DNA from: DTYU01 sp040757355
Lineage (GTDB): Bacteria > Bacillota > Desulfotomaculia > Desulfotomaculales > Ammonificaceae
Length of the DNA: 52,205 bases
Reading direction: 5' to 3'
NCBI GenBank assembly: GCA_040757355.1
Contig: JBFLWY010000019.1
Coordinates: 1 to 52,205 of the forward strand
Below, in pieces: positions 30,923-39,529 of this stretch. Numbering within the stretch: the first letter of the stretch is position 1; each line of letters opens with the position of its first letter. Below the pieces are notes generated by a model. The model ran no database searches. It had not been told where the DNA came from and worked only from the letters and a program-made list of their open reading frames with translations. The position numbers and the translations under genes are program-made.

Positions 30923-31382
30923 TCATACCGCCTCGGTCCCGTAACGGGTGAGTACAAACCACACGGTCAGGCCGTAGCTCAGGCACGCTGCGAGCATGGA
31001 GACGCACGTGGCCAGGTCCGGCCGTTGGAGCCACCCCGGAACCTCCCTCCCCACACCGTGGCTGTAAGTCAGAAGCCAGAGAAAACCGCCGTAGCCGGTC
31101 CCCTTGAGCCACGTATAACCGCGTCCGGAAGCGCGAGTAATATAACCCCGAAAACACCCCTAAAACGCCGAAAAAGACTGCCAGCAGCCAGTGTGTAACC
31201 AGACCCAAAAGGAGGACGGGGGGCGTAATCAACGCTATGTTTCCCGGAAGGATGATTGCGGCGGCCGCATGCAGAATGGTTGTTTTCACAATCCCCAATA
31301 CGTATAGAACGAGGTTGACCGCCAGTATTACCACCCCTCCGAGTGTACCTGCGACAGTACCCGCGTATACCGTATCCTGCAT
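30923..31382 (-). pseudogene. Four-helix membrane protein (paralogue 2), frameshifted
   Basis: First gene of the minus-strand hydrogenase set. From ATG 31382 (GAGG 6 bases upstream) it reads MQDTVYAGTVAGTLGGVVIL, homologous to the product of 29424-29879. After about 75 residues the frame breaks. In the next frame homology continues with RASGRGYTWLKGTGYGGFLW, matching ATGRDFLYLKGLVYGGLLW of the paralogue, and ends at a stop at 30925-30923, one base before the ATG of the small subunit. The break lies in the run CCCCGAAAA at 31146-31154 (plus-strand), so a one-base indel there, real or a sequencing error, explains it. The exact fit of the restored stop with the next start suggests the gene is or was recently functional. 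Confidence 0.8.
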
Positions 31383-31683
31383 GGGTTTCCTCAATAAGTT
31401 TCGTTTCTCTTAGTATGGCTTTTGGCGGAAATAAGATGCGGGCGTTGAAAGTCAGCGGTGACCGATTGGCTTTGCTCCATTAAAATAATTAAGCCGTGCA
31501 CTACGGTTACCGGTTCCTCTGTGATTAAATTTTTCTTGGGGGCAAAGAATATAGAAGAGGTGACGGGGGCGGCCGGATACAGGTCAGAGTCAAGAGGTCG
31601 GAAGTCGAAAAAGAGGATCCTTTAGCATCAAGTTTTAACCCCTTGTTTCTCCATTCCAGTTCAAAATGGTCCGCTCCGGGTGA

Positions 31684-32826
31684 TTGCGCGAAGAAGGCAG
31701 GATTTCGGCCTTACAGTTGATCTTCTACCAGATAACCGCCGCCCTGGCGACACTGATCCTTTTTACGCCTGCTCTTGCTACGTCGCGTGCACGTTACGAT
31801 ATCTGGCTCTCGGGAATACTCACGTGCCTTTTCGGTTTTTTGATAGCGGCGGTAGCGGCGAAGCTGGCGCTCCGTTTTCCCCGGCAGACTGTGATCCAGT
31901 ATACCCCGCGGCTTCTGGGAAACTTCTTGGGCAAGGCGGTCGGGTTCATATACGTCTTTTACTTTCTGTTCGTTGCTTATATCAACCAGCGCCAGTTTGG
32001 GGAACTCATGACCACGAGCTACTTCCCCGACACCCCGATCATTGTTTTCATCAGCATCCTGACCCTGCTGGCCTGCTACCTGGTCTATCAGGGTCTGGAG
32101 GTCATCTGCCGGGTGATCACGCTCTGGTCGGTCTTCAGCGTTTCGTTTTTTCTTATTCTCGTACTGGTGGCCAAGGACATTGAGATCACCCGCTTCCAGC
32201 CTTTCCTGGAGCACGGCATCGGCCCGGTGGTCGCCGGGATGATATCGCCGGCTGCCTTGATCGGAGAGGTCTCGATAATCCTGATGGTCCTGCCTTTTGT
32301 GAGCGACAAACGCCGGGCGGTGATCAGCAGCATGGCGGCGGTATTCGTATTGTTCGTCTTTTGGGAGATTGTTGTTGTTGCAACTGTGGGCACAATGGGG
32401 GTGGAGACCGTATCCCGGCTGGTCTTTCCGCTCTTCACCCTCTACCGGCGCGTCGAACTTGTGACGCTGCCGTTACTGGAACGCCAGGACGCCGTCCTGA
32501 TGGTGCTGTGGGTGGGCGGGCTGCTCTGGAAGTTAGGGATATTCCTGCATGCGGGGGTTCTCGGTCTGGGGCAACTATTAGGGCTGAAAAGTTACCGTCC
32601 GCTGATTCTTCCTATGGGAGCATTGGCGGTGGCCCTGTCGATGCAGGGGTGGGAAGGTGTTCCTGATCTGATTAACTCCTTGCGTGTGCGTAGTCGCTTT
32701 ATATATTTTCCTGAGTTTGTTATCCCTGCTTTCCTGTTATTTATCGCGGCGCTGCGGGGAGTGCGCGACCAGCCGCCTCCGGAAGGGGGTGGTCTGCGTG
32801 CGCCGGCGCCTGACAAAGAAACTTAA
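31684..32826 (+). CDS. GerAB-type spore germination permease
   Basis: Membrane subunit of a nutrient germinant receptor in the inner spore membrane, APC-superfamily fold. The 380 residues contain about ten membrane helices, starting at ISALQLIFYQITAALATLIL split after residue 27, and follow the family opening EEGRISALQL. TTG start with only a weak upstream site (CGGGTGA), which may mean low translation or a forespore-specific signal. The order here is B, A, C rather than the usual A, B, C. The end overlaps the next gene by 29 bases. The 301-base gap upstream (31383-31683) holds CAGAGTC-type repeat words at 31575-31610 and no clear sigma-G promoter. Confidence 0.92.
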   Translation: MREEGRISALQLIFYQITAALATLILFTPALATSRARYDIWLSGILTCLFGFLIAAVAAKLALRFPRQTVIQYTPRLLGNFLGKAVGFIYVFYFLFVAYINQRQFGELMTTSYFPDTPIIVFISILTLLACYLVYQGLEVICRVITLWSVFSVSFFLILVLVAKDIEITRFQPFLEHGIGPVVAGMISPAALIGEVSIILMVLPFVSDKRRAVISSMAAVFVLFVFWEIVVVATVGTMGVETVSRLVFPLFTLYRRVELVTLPLLERQDAVLMVLWVGGLLWKLGIFLHAGVLGLGQLLGLKSYRPLILPMGALAVALSMQGWEGVPDLINSLRVRSRFIYFPEFVIPAFLLFIAALRGVRDQPPPEGGGLRAPAPDKET

Positions 32827-34423
32827 GGACCTGCTGGTGCAATCGAAAAAGCCGCGGGAGCCTCAGACTCGTTCTCCCGACCGCCGGCCGCCGGAAAAGG
32901 GCCCGATGAAGCAGTGGGAACCTGCGGCATTGGAGAAAATGCCTGTTTCCGCTGATCTCGGGGCTAACATCCAATTGCTTGAGGAGGTATTTGGTCAGAA
33001 TACGGACTTTACGGTCCGGGAGTTCGCGGTCGGACCACAGAAGGTCCCGGCGGCGATAGTTTACCTTTCGACTGCGGTGGAACGGGCCCAACTTGACAAC
33101 TTCGTCCTCGAGAGCCTTATGCTCCGGTATCCCGAAAACCTTCCGGTAACCCTGACCTCCGCAGAACAAAGCGCGGTGAACGTGGCTAAGGTCACCCGCT
33201 ACAATACCTTCCGGGAAATCGCAACAGCGCTGCTGAACGGTGAAGCGGTACTGTTCTTGACCGGGGAAACGCAGGCGCTGGGACTCGACGTAATGGATTA
33301 CCAGGACCGGGCGATCACCGAATCGATGACCGAAAGCGTGGTAAGGGGACCCCGGGACGCCTTCGTCGAGGATTTTCGGAAAAATATCATGCTCATCCGC
33401 CGCCGGCTCAAGACGCCGAACCTGGTGATGGAAAGGTTTGAAATCGGGCGGGAGACGCAGACGACGGTGGTTCTGGGATACATTAAGGGGCTGGCGCTCC
33501 CGGAGCTTGCGAGCGAGGTGCGGAACAGGCTGCAGCGTATCGACATAGACGCTGTTTTCGACAGTAACTACATCGAGGAGATGATTGTCGATAATCCCCT
33601 CTCGCCCTTCCCCCAGGTGCTCGCGACGGAGCGCCCGGACCGGGTGGCCGCTGCCCTGGTGGAAGGAAGGGTGGTGTTACTTACCGATACGACACCTTTT
33701 GCGCTGGTCCTGCCGGCGACGCTCGCATCGCTGCTGCAGGCGTCCGAGGACTACTACCACCCTTTCGGGATCAGCACGGTTGTCCGCTGGCTCAGATACG
33801 TAGCCTTCTTCGTCTCTATCGCTGCGTCGCCTTTGTATGTAGCCATCACCACCTTTCACCAGGAGATGATCCCGTTCGGCCTCTTGCTCTCGATTGCGGT
33901 GTCCCGCGAGGGAGTGCCGCTGCCGGCGGTCCTGGAGGCGCTGGTTATGGAGACGACCTTCGAGCTTTTACGCGAGGCGGGTGTAAGACTGCCGCGGCCG
34001 ATCGGCCAGGCCGTGAGCATCGTCGGGGCGCTGGTGATCGGCGACGCGGCGATTACAGCGAAGGTGGTCTCTCCGCTCATGGTAATTGTGGTGGCAACCG
34101 CGGGAATCGCCTCCTTCGCCACGCCTTCTTACGAACTCGCAATACCGATGCGCCTCCTGCGCTTCCCCTTGATAGTGGCGGGCGGCGTCCTGGGGCTTTT
34201 CGGCGTTACCGCCGGGCTGTTAGCGGTGCTGATTCATCTGGCCGGGCTGCGGTCTTTCGGGCAGCCCTACCTTGCCCCGCTCGCGCCCCTGAAGTTTACC
34301 GGACTGAAGGACGTCCTGGTTAGGCTGCCGGTGTGGGCGATGCGCACGCGTCCGGGCACTTCGAAACGGGACTGGCACCGGGCGGCGCCGGGTTTGAAAC
34401 CGGAGCGGCCGGAGGAACATTAA
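32798..34423 (+). CDS. GerAA-type spore germination receptor subunit
   Basis: GerA-family A subunit: a soluble N-terminal domain (about 1-330) followed by a membrane domain with about five helices (about 330-490), including ALVMETTFELLREAGVRLPR near the centre. GTG 32798 is chosen because GGAAGGGGG ends 8 bases upstream and the protein begins RRRLTKKLKDLL; upstream in-frame codons lie deep inside the preceding gene. 541 residues, normal for the family. The family ligation motif PRPIGQAVSIVGALVIGDAA is visible around 406-425. Confidence 0.94.
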   Translation: MRRRLTKKLKDLLVQSKKPREPQTRSPDRRPPEKGPMKQWEPAALEKMPVSADLGANIQLLEEVFGQNTDFTVREFAVGPQKVPAAIVYLSTAVERAQLDNFVLESLMLRYPENLPVTLTSAEQSAVNVAKVTRYNTFREIATALLNGEAVLFLTGETQALGLDVMDYQDRAITESMTESVVRGPRDAFVEDFRKNIMLIRRRLKTPNLVMERFEIGRETQTTVVLGYIKGLALPELASEVRNRLQRIDIDAVFDSNYIEEMIVDNPLSPFPQVLATERPDRVAAALVEGRVVLLTDTTPFALVLPATLASLLQASEDYYHPFGISTVVRWLRYVAFFVSIAASPLYVAITTFHQEMIPFGLLLSIAVSREGVPLPAVLEALVMETTFELLREAGVRLPRPIGQAVSIVGALVIGDAAITAKVVSPLMVIVVATAGIASFATPSYELAIPMRLLRFPLIVAGGVLGLFGVTAGLLAVLIHLAGLRSFGQPYLAPLAPLKFTGLKDVLVRLPVWAMRTRPGTSKRDWHRAAPGLKPERPEEH

Positions 34424-34426
34424 ACA

Positions 34427-34495
34427 GTTCGAAGTAAACAGTTCAAGGTTGAACAGTTCGAAGTTGAACAGTTTCCACTTCAACCTTCGAAACCA
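34427..34495. repeat. AACAGTTCGAAGTT repeat
   Basis: Near-tandem copies of AACAGTTCGAAGTWAACAGT and AACAGTTCAAGGTTG, then TTTCCACTTCAACCTTCGAA in inverse sense, filling the gap between the A and C germination genes. Confidence 0.65.
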
Positions 34496-34512
34496 TAAAA
34501 GGAGTAAATGGT

Positions 34513-35736
34513 TTGCAACGGATTTTGGTGTTAGTTTTACTGATCACAACCGTTTTCGCGGCCGGTTGCTGGGACCTCAAGCAAGTCGAAGACCTCGCCC
34601 TGATAACACTGATAGCGGTCGATACCGCTCCCCGGGAGGAGGTCAAGGTCATCCTGCAAATCCTGAACCCGCGTGTGTTAGCCGGCGGTGCGCCCGCCGG
34701 GGGAGCGACACCGGGGGCCAGCATCTCGGCAAAGCCATTCCGCAACTACGAGGGGGTCGGTCCGACCGTCCTGGCAGCGATAAGTGAGGTGTCGCATGCC
34801 GTTCCGGAGAGGTTGTTTTTCGCTCAGAGCCGGGGCGTTCTTTTCGGGGAAAAACTTGCCCGCGAGGGATTGGGGAGGGCGATAGACTTCTTCGACCGGT
34901 CCGTAGGAATAAGGAAACTCGCTTATGTGGCGGTGGCGAAAGGGGAGCTTCCTGAAGTCATCGACATACCCAACCCGCACGAGGTCTCGCCGGCAGAGCG
35001 GATTCAAGGGATCATGAGGAATTTAGAGGAAACCAGCCATTTCAGGTACGTTAACCTCGGTAAGTTCTTGGGCATGCTCGACAGCGAGGGACAGGACGCC
35101 CACTGCGCCACTGTTTATACTGTCAAAAATCCCACGCAGCGTCTCAGACCTTACAGACCGGGGACCGAGGGGCTCCAGCCAGCCATGACCCTCAAGGTTT
35201 CCGGCACGGCGCTCTTTAGGGGGGACAAGCTTGTGGGTTTCCTGGGAAAACACGAGACGAGGGGCCTTTTGTGGACCCAGGGGGAGGTCCAGGGAGGGCA
35301 GATCGACGTGCCCTGCCCTACGGACAAAAGAAGGAAGGTGTCGCTCTCCATAATCCGGTCGGAGGCCCGGATAATACCCGAAATCACCAGTGACGGCCGG
35401 CTGAAGGTCACGGTAGAGATCGGGGAAGAGTCAAATCTTTCCGAGACCGACTGCATCCAGGTCGACACAGGTGAGGTCGATGTGGTCAGACAGATCGAGA
35501 AGCTGCAGAGCGAAGTGATCAGGCAAGAGGTGTTGAGCGCGGTAAGGAAAGCCCAGGAGTACGGGAGCGACCCCTTTGGTTTCGGCACGGCTTTTCACCG
35601 CCGGTACCCGCGTGAATGGCGGGTAATGAAGGACACCTGGAGGGAGGACTACTTTCCCCAGGTCGAGGTAAAGGCGGTCGTAGATGCCAAAATAAGGCGG
35701 GTCGGCCTGCGCAGGGAACCAATAAAGTTGGACTGA
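34513..35736 (+). CDS. GerAC-type germination lipoprotein
   Basis: C subunit of the germinant receptor, a lipoprotein on the outer face of the inner spore membrane. The signal peptide ends with lipobox FAAGC, so Cys19 should be lipid-modified; the family opening AGCWD-KQVEDLALI follows. Three-domain soluble body (about 25-400) with the FGFGTAFHRRYPREWR signature near the end. TTG start with AAAGGAG 9 bases upstream. 407 residues. Together with the two preceding genes it forms one receptor operon. Confidence 0.93.
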   Translation: MQRILVLVLLITTVFAAGCWDLKQVEDLALITLIAVDTAPREEVKVILQILNPRVLAGGAPAGGATPGASISAKPFRNYEGVGPTVLAAISEVSHAVPERLFFAQSRGVLFGEKLAREGLGRAIDFFDRSVGIRKLAYVAVAKGELPEVIDIPNPHEVSPAERIQGIMRNLEETSHFRYVNLGKFLGMLDSEGQDAHCATVYTVKNPTQRLRPYRPGTEGLQPAMTLKVSGTALFRGDKLVGFLGKHETRGLLWTQGEVQGGQIDVPCPTDKRRKVSLSIIRSEARIIPEITSDGRLKVTVEIGEESNLSETDCIQVDTGEVDVVRQIEKLQSEVIRQEVLSAVRKAQEYGSDPFGFGTAFHRRYPREWRVMKDTWREDYFPQVEVKAVVDAKIRRVGLRREPIKLD

Positions 35737-35914
35737 GCGAGTCAGAAGACGGGATTTCTTTTTTGCATTCTGCGTTGGCCGCGTGTGTTTTCGTTAGACA
35801 CGGGAGTGCTTGATGAAGTTTTTTTACTACTGACTACTGAATTCTTACTCCGGCTTCGCAGGACCGGTTGAGTTCTGCGGATGGAACGTCTATTTTGAGC
35901 GGAGAAGTGGACAC

Positions 35915-36166
35915 ATGGTATACGTCTTTCTGGTGTTTCTTTTTTACTTGGTGGTTGCTTACTTCGAAGTGCCCCGGATGCTTAAAAACAGAATGTTCCG
36001 GGAACTATACACCTTCACTGTAATTTCCGTTCTCGGCTTCATCCTGGCAGCGGGCCAGATACTCGACTTCCCGTTGCCGAATGTTACAAAAGTGATTGAA
36101 GTCCTCTTTCAACCGTTGGTGGATGCGACGGACAAATTGCTGCTGCCGCCCGAATTACGCGGATAA
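35915..36166 (+). CDS. Small membrane protein next to the germination operon
   Basis: 83 residues, two membrane helices (about 2-16 and 33-52, FTVISVLGFILAAGQIL) and a short C-terminal segment ending LLPPELRG. It has an ATG with GGAGAAGTGG upstream. It follows the GerAC gene by 178 bases on the same strand. I do not recognise a named family. Small two-helix proteins are known to accompany GerA receptors (D subunits), and that is the most natural guess, but no sequence motif proves it. Confidence 0.7.
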   Translation: MVYVFLVFLFYLVVAYFEVPRMLKNRMFRELYTFTVISVLGFILAAGQILDFPLPNVTKVIEVLFQPLVDATDKLLLPPELRG

Positions 36167-36260
36167 AAACAGGATTCGGGATTTTTATGACGAAGCAAAA
36201 TAAATTTTAAGATTTTACGGAAGATAACTAGAATTATCACAAGTAATGGGGGAGGGTTTA

Positions 36261-36725
36261 ATGGGATTTGAAGCAAAACTGGAGGAACTAGGGATTACGC
36301 TGCCGGAGGCGCCCCGGCCGGTGGCGGCTTACGTTCCGTACATAAGAGTGGATAACCTGGTTTTTACTGCGGGACAGCTTCCCATTGCGGACGGAGTGGT
36401 CCGCTTTAGCGGCCGGGTGGGGGCTGAGCTTTCAGTGGAGGCGGGAATCCAAGCGGCGCGGCTCTGCGTTTTGAACTGCTTGGCGGTAGTCCGGGCGGCG
36501 GCGGGAAGTCTCGATAATGTGCTTCAGTTGGTGAAGCTGAACGGATATGTCGCCAGCGTTCCGGATTTCCACGGGCAGCCGCAGGTGCTGAACGGCGCTT
36601 CGGAGCTCCTGGAGGCGGTTTTTGGCCCTGCAGGGCGCCACGCAAGGACGGCGGTGGGTGTTTGCGCCCTGCCGCTCGGTGCCGCGGTGGAAGTGGACCT
36701 CGTAGTTAAAGTATCCGCCGGATGA
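36261..36725 (+). CDS. RidA/YjgF-family protein
   Basis: RidA-family proteins hydrolyse reactive enamine/imine intermediates from PLP enzymes; this belongs to the longer YjgF-like subgroup. ATG 36261 is preferred over ATG 36246 because GGGGGAGGG lies between them. The family core is visible: YIRVDNLVFTAGQLPI near 28-43, VRAAAGSLDNVLQLVKLNGYV split at about 80-100, and RTAVGVCALPLGAAVEVDL at the end. 154 residues. The Arg of the archetypal RidA active site falls in ARTAVGV. Confidence 0.9.
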   Translation: MGFEAKLEELGITLPEAPRPVAAYVPYIRVDNLVFTAGQLPIADGVVRFSGRVGAELSVEAGIQAARLCVLNCLAVVRAAAGSLDNVLQLVKLNGYVASVPDFHGQPQVLNGASELLEAVFGPAGRHARTAVGVCALPLGAAVEVDLVVKVSAG

Positions 36726-36879
36726 TATTTATTGTCCCATAAGCTCGAGATATCAGAAATATCTGGTATTTATGGCAAATATGCAAAAAATCCGAAGGTA
36801 CAGACGTGCGGCTTGTCAACTAAAAGGCTTTGAGATAAACTGAGTGAGAGCGGTTTTTTGGACGGTGAGGGGGATGCCT

Positions 36880-37140
36880 TTGGTTAAGGGACACAAGGCT
36901 TCTGCCGGGAACTCGTGGCTGTTAGGGGTTCTTCTCTTGGCCGGGGGGATTGCAGGCAGTGCGCTCGGGGAGTCGCTTGCTGCATTTTTCCCGTTCTTGA
37001 AGGCTGCTTCACGAATAGGCTTCGGGCCGGCAATGCTTGATTTGGAGTTTTTCAGCCTTACAATCGGTTTTTCGCTGGATATCGGGCCACTTACGGTCTT
37101 AGGTCTAATACTTGGATATGTTGCCTACCGCAGGCTATGA
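36880..37140 (+). CDS. DUF4321-family small membrane protein
   Basis: About 86 residues with two or three hydrophobic segments (around 14-32, GVLLLAGGIAGSALGE, and 65-83). This matches the DUF4321 pattern found just before maf in Clostridia. The start is uncertain: TTG 36880 is placed 6 bases after GTGAGGGGG, while GTG 36844 and ATG 36874 are in frame but poorly placed relative to a ribosome site. The stop overlaps the maf start (ATGA). Function unknown. Confidence 0.75.
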   Translation: MVKGHKASAGNSWLLGVLLLAGGIAGSALGESLAAFFPFLKAASRIGFGPAMLDLEFFSLTIGFSLDIGPLTVLGLILGYVAYRRL

Positions 37141-37736
37141 ATAGAAGGATTTACCTTGCCTCTACGTCCCCCCGGCGTTCTGCGCTACTGGCGAGTCTTG
37201 GGCTTGATTTTTCGGTTTTGGCCGTTCCGGTGGACGAGGCAACCCCTCAGCTTATACCGGAAAAAGTGGTAGAAATTGTCGCCGCCCGGAAGGTAAAGGC
37301 TGCGGCTGATTGTCTGAAAGAAGCGGCTTTCGTCATCGGCGCCGACACCGTTGTCGTCCATCGGGGGCAGATCCTGGGCAAACCGTCTGACCCCGGACGC
37401 GCCTGTGAGATGTTGCAGAGACTTCAGGGGGAATGCCATACGGTTTATACCGGGGTGGCGGTTACGGCGGTGCCGGAAGGACAGACAGCGGTCGCGCACG
37501 AAGCAACACGGGTCTGTTTTGCCCCGCTTACTGAAGCGGAGGTCGAGGCTTACGTCGCCACCGGTGAGCCGCTGGACAAGGCTGGCGCATACGCCGCCCA
37601 GGGATTGGGAGCGCTTTTTATCAGGCGGATTGAAGGGTGTTATTTCAACGTAGTAGGACTGCCACTGAACCTTTTAAACGAAATGCTGAAAGGTTTCGGT
37701 CTCAACCTCCTTCTTGGATCGAGGAGACTTCGATGA
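37137..37736 (+). CDS. maf: Maf-family nucleotide pyrophosphatase
   Basis: Hydrolyses non-canonical or methylated nucleoside triphosphates; linked to septum control in Bacillus. The signature YLASTSPRRSALLASLG is at the N-terminus, then IGADTVVVHRGQILGKP and the KAGAYAAQGLGALFI segment. 199 residues. The ATG overlaps the preceding stop by four bases and the stop overlaps radC, so the DUF4321-maf-radC genes are tightly coupled. Confidence 0.96.
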   Translation: MNRRIYLASTSPRRSALLASLGLDFSVLAVPVDEATPQLIPEKVVEIVAARKVKAAADCLKEAAFVIGADTVVVHRGQILGKPSDPGRACEMLQRLQGECHTVYTGVAVTAVPEGQTAVAHEATRVCFAPLTEAEVEAYVATGEPLDKAGAYAAQGLGALFIRRIEGCYFNVVGLPLNLLNEMLKGFGLNLLLGSRRLR

Positions 37737-38452
37737 ATAAGACAAAGAAAGACCAAGAACCGGCCGGTGTAGCATACCGGATGGCCATGCGCGACCTGCC
37801 GGAAGCCGCCCGGCCGCGGGAGCGGCTGTGGCGGGAAGGTGCCGGAGCGCTTACCGAGACGGAACTCCTGGCCATCGTACTGCGGACCGGTTCGAAAGAA
37901 GGCTCGGCGCTTGACCTGGCGCGGTATCTCCTGGGAGTGTTCGGTGGTCTCCCAGGGCTCAGCGGGGCTGTACCGGAGGAATTGAGCGCGGTCAAAGGGA
38001 TGGGTCCGGCAAAGGCCGCACAGGTGGCGGCGGCGCTTGAGCTCGGCCGGCGGTTGGGAGAAGGTTCTGTCCCGCGTCCGGCGGTTACCACTCCGGAAGA
38101 CGCTGCACGCCTGGTAATGCGCAGGATGCAACGCCTCGACAGGGAGGAGTTCCGTGTAATTCTGCTTAACACCAAAAACCGGGTGATTCAGGTTGAAACG
38201 GTGGCCGTTGGGACGCTTAACAGTTCCGGCGTGGAACCGCGGGAGGTTTTTAAAAACGCCATCCGGCGCAGTGCAGCGGCGATAATCCTGGTGCACAACC
38301 ACCCGAGCGGGGACCCCACCCCAACCCGGGAAGACGTGGCGCTGACCCGGCGACTGATCGAGGCCGGTTTGCTTGTGGGTATTGAAATCTTAGACCATAT
38401 AATTATCGGAGATAATAGATACGTAAGCCTGAAAACAGAGAATCTGATGTAG
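37733..38452 (+). CDS. radC: RadC-family JAMM/MPN+ protein
   Basis: RadC has a helix-hairpin-helix region (about 45-100, containing VKGMGPAKAAQVAAALELG) and a C-terminal JAMM metal site: His188 and His190 in VHNHPSGD and Asp201 downstream. Its biochemical role remains unsettled; the historical DNA-repair name is not well supported. ATG 37733 has GAGGAG upstream. 239 residues. Neighbours maf and mreB are conserved across Firmicutes. Confidence 0.95.
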   Translation: MNKTKKDQEPAGVAYRMAMRDLPEAARPRERLWREGAGALTETELLAIVLRTGSKEGSALDLARYLLGVFGGLPGLSGAVPEELSAVKGMGPAKAAQVAAALELGRRLGEGSVPRPAVTTPEDAARLVMRRMQRLDREEFRVILLNTKNRVIQVETVAVGTLNSSGVEPREVFKNAIRRSAAAIILVHNHPSGDPTPTREDVALTRRLIEAGLLVGIEILDHIIIGDNRYVSLKTENLM

Positions 38453-38494
38453 TTAACAACTATGAAATACCGGAGTAAAGAAGGGAGCCAAAAA

Positions 38495-39529
38495 GTGTTT
38501 AATTTCGGCATTTTCGCGAGAGATATGGGCATTGACCTGGGTACGGCCAATAGCCTTGTGTATGTGAAGGGGCGCGGTATAGTATTGCGGGAGCCGTCGG
38601 TGGTGGCCATTCAGAAAGATACTGGTCAGATACTGGCCGTGGGTGAGGAAGCCAAACAGATGATCGGGCGGACGCCCGGAAATATTGTGGCGATAAGACC
38701 GCTCAAAGACGGGGTTATCGCCGATTTCGACACCACGCAGGCGATGATCAAGTATTACATTCACAAAGCGCTGCGGGGCCGCCATTTTTTCTTCCGGCCG
38801 CGGGTGGTTGTCGGCGTGCCTACGGGGGTTACCACCGTGGAAGAAAGAGCGGTGCGGGAGGCGGCACTGCAGGCCGGGGCGCGTGAGGTCTACCTCATCG
38901 AGGAACCGATGGCTGCAGCGATCGGTGCCGGCCTTCCCGTGCACGAACCTACTGGAAACATGATCGTGGACATCGGTGGCGGTACCACCGAAGTCGCGGT
39001 CATCTCCTTGGGCGGGATAGTGACCAGCCGTTCCATCCGCATCGCCGGTGACGAAATGGATGAGGCGATAATTCAGTACATCAAGCGAACCTATAACTTG
39101 ATGATCGGCGAGCGAACTGCAGAGCAGATCAAGATCAACATCGGCTCAGCCTATAAACCGCAGGGTTTAGGGAGTGAAGACGTACGCGGTAGGGATCTGG
39201 TTACCGGGCTGCCGAAAACGGTCAAGGTTACAGCCGAGGAAATACACCACGCGCTTTCCGAACCCGTGTCGGCAATCCTTGAGGCGATAAAGGCCACACT
39301 AGAGCGGACGCCGCCGGAATTAGCCGCCGACATTATGGACCGCGGCATTATGATGGCCGGCGGCGGAGCGCTGCTCAGGGGACTTGACCGCCTGGTCAGT
39401 GAGCAGACGGGAATGCCGGTCACCTTGGCCGATGAACCGCTTCAGGCTGTGGCCTCCGGGACAGGGTATGTCCTCGATCATATAGAGGTTTTACGCCGGG
39501 TGGTGCTGCAACCTCGGAAGGTGGTATGA
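38495..39529 (+). CDS. mreB: Rod-shape protein MreB
   Basis: Bacterial actin that guides the elongation machinery. GTG 38495 with AAGGGAG 7 bases upstream gives the standard opening FNFGIFARDMGIDLGTANSLV (split: FNFGIFARDM then GIDLGTANSLV); an ATG at 38462 would add 11 residues. Nucleotide-binding motifs: GIDLGTAN, DIGGGTTEVAVI (about 158-169) and MAGGGALLRGLD. 344 residues. The end overlaps mreC by four bases. Confidence 0.97.
   Translation: MFNFGIFARDMGIDLGTANSLVYVKGRGIVLREPSVVAIQKDTGQILAVGEEAKQMIGRTPGNIVAIRPLKDGVIADFDTTQAMIKYYIHKALRGRHFFFRPRVVVGVPTGVTTVEERAVREAALQAGAREVYLIEEPMAAAIGAGLPVHEPTGNMIVDIGGGTTEVAVISLGGIVTSRSIRIAGDEMDEAIIQYIKRTYNLMIGERTAEQIKINIGSAYKPQGLGSEDVRGRDLVTGLPKTVKVTAEEIHHALSEPVSAILEAIKATLERTPPELAADIMDRGIMMAGGGALLRGLDRLVSEQTGMPVTLADEPLQAVASGTGYVLDHIEVLRRVVLQPRKVV

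Noticed and set aside
32684..32797. N-terminal extension of the GerAA-type frame
   Set aside because: It lies inside the permease gene and precedes the ribosome site at 32781-32789; the family begins near the chosen GTG.
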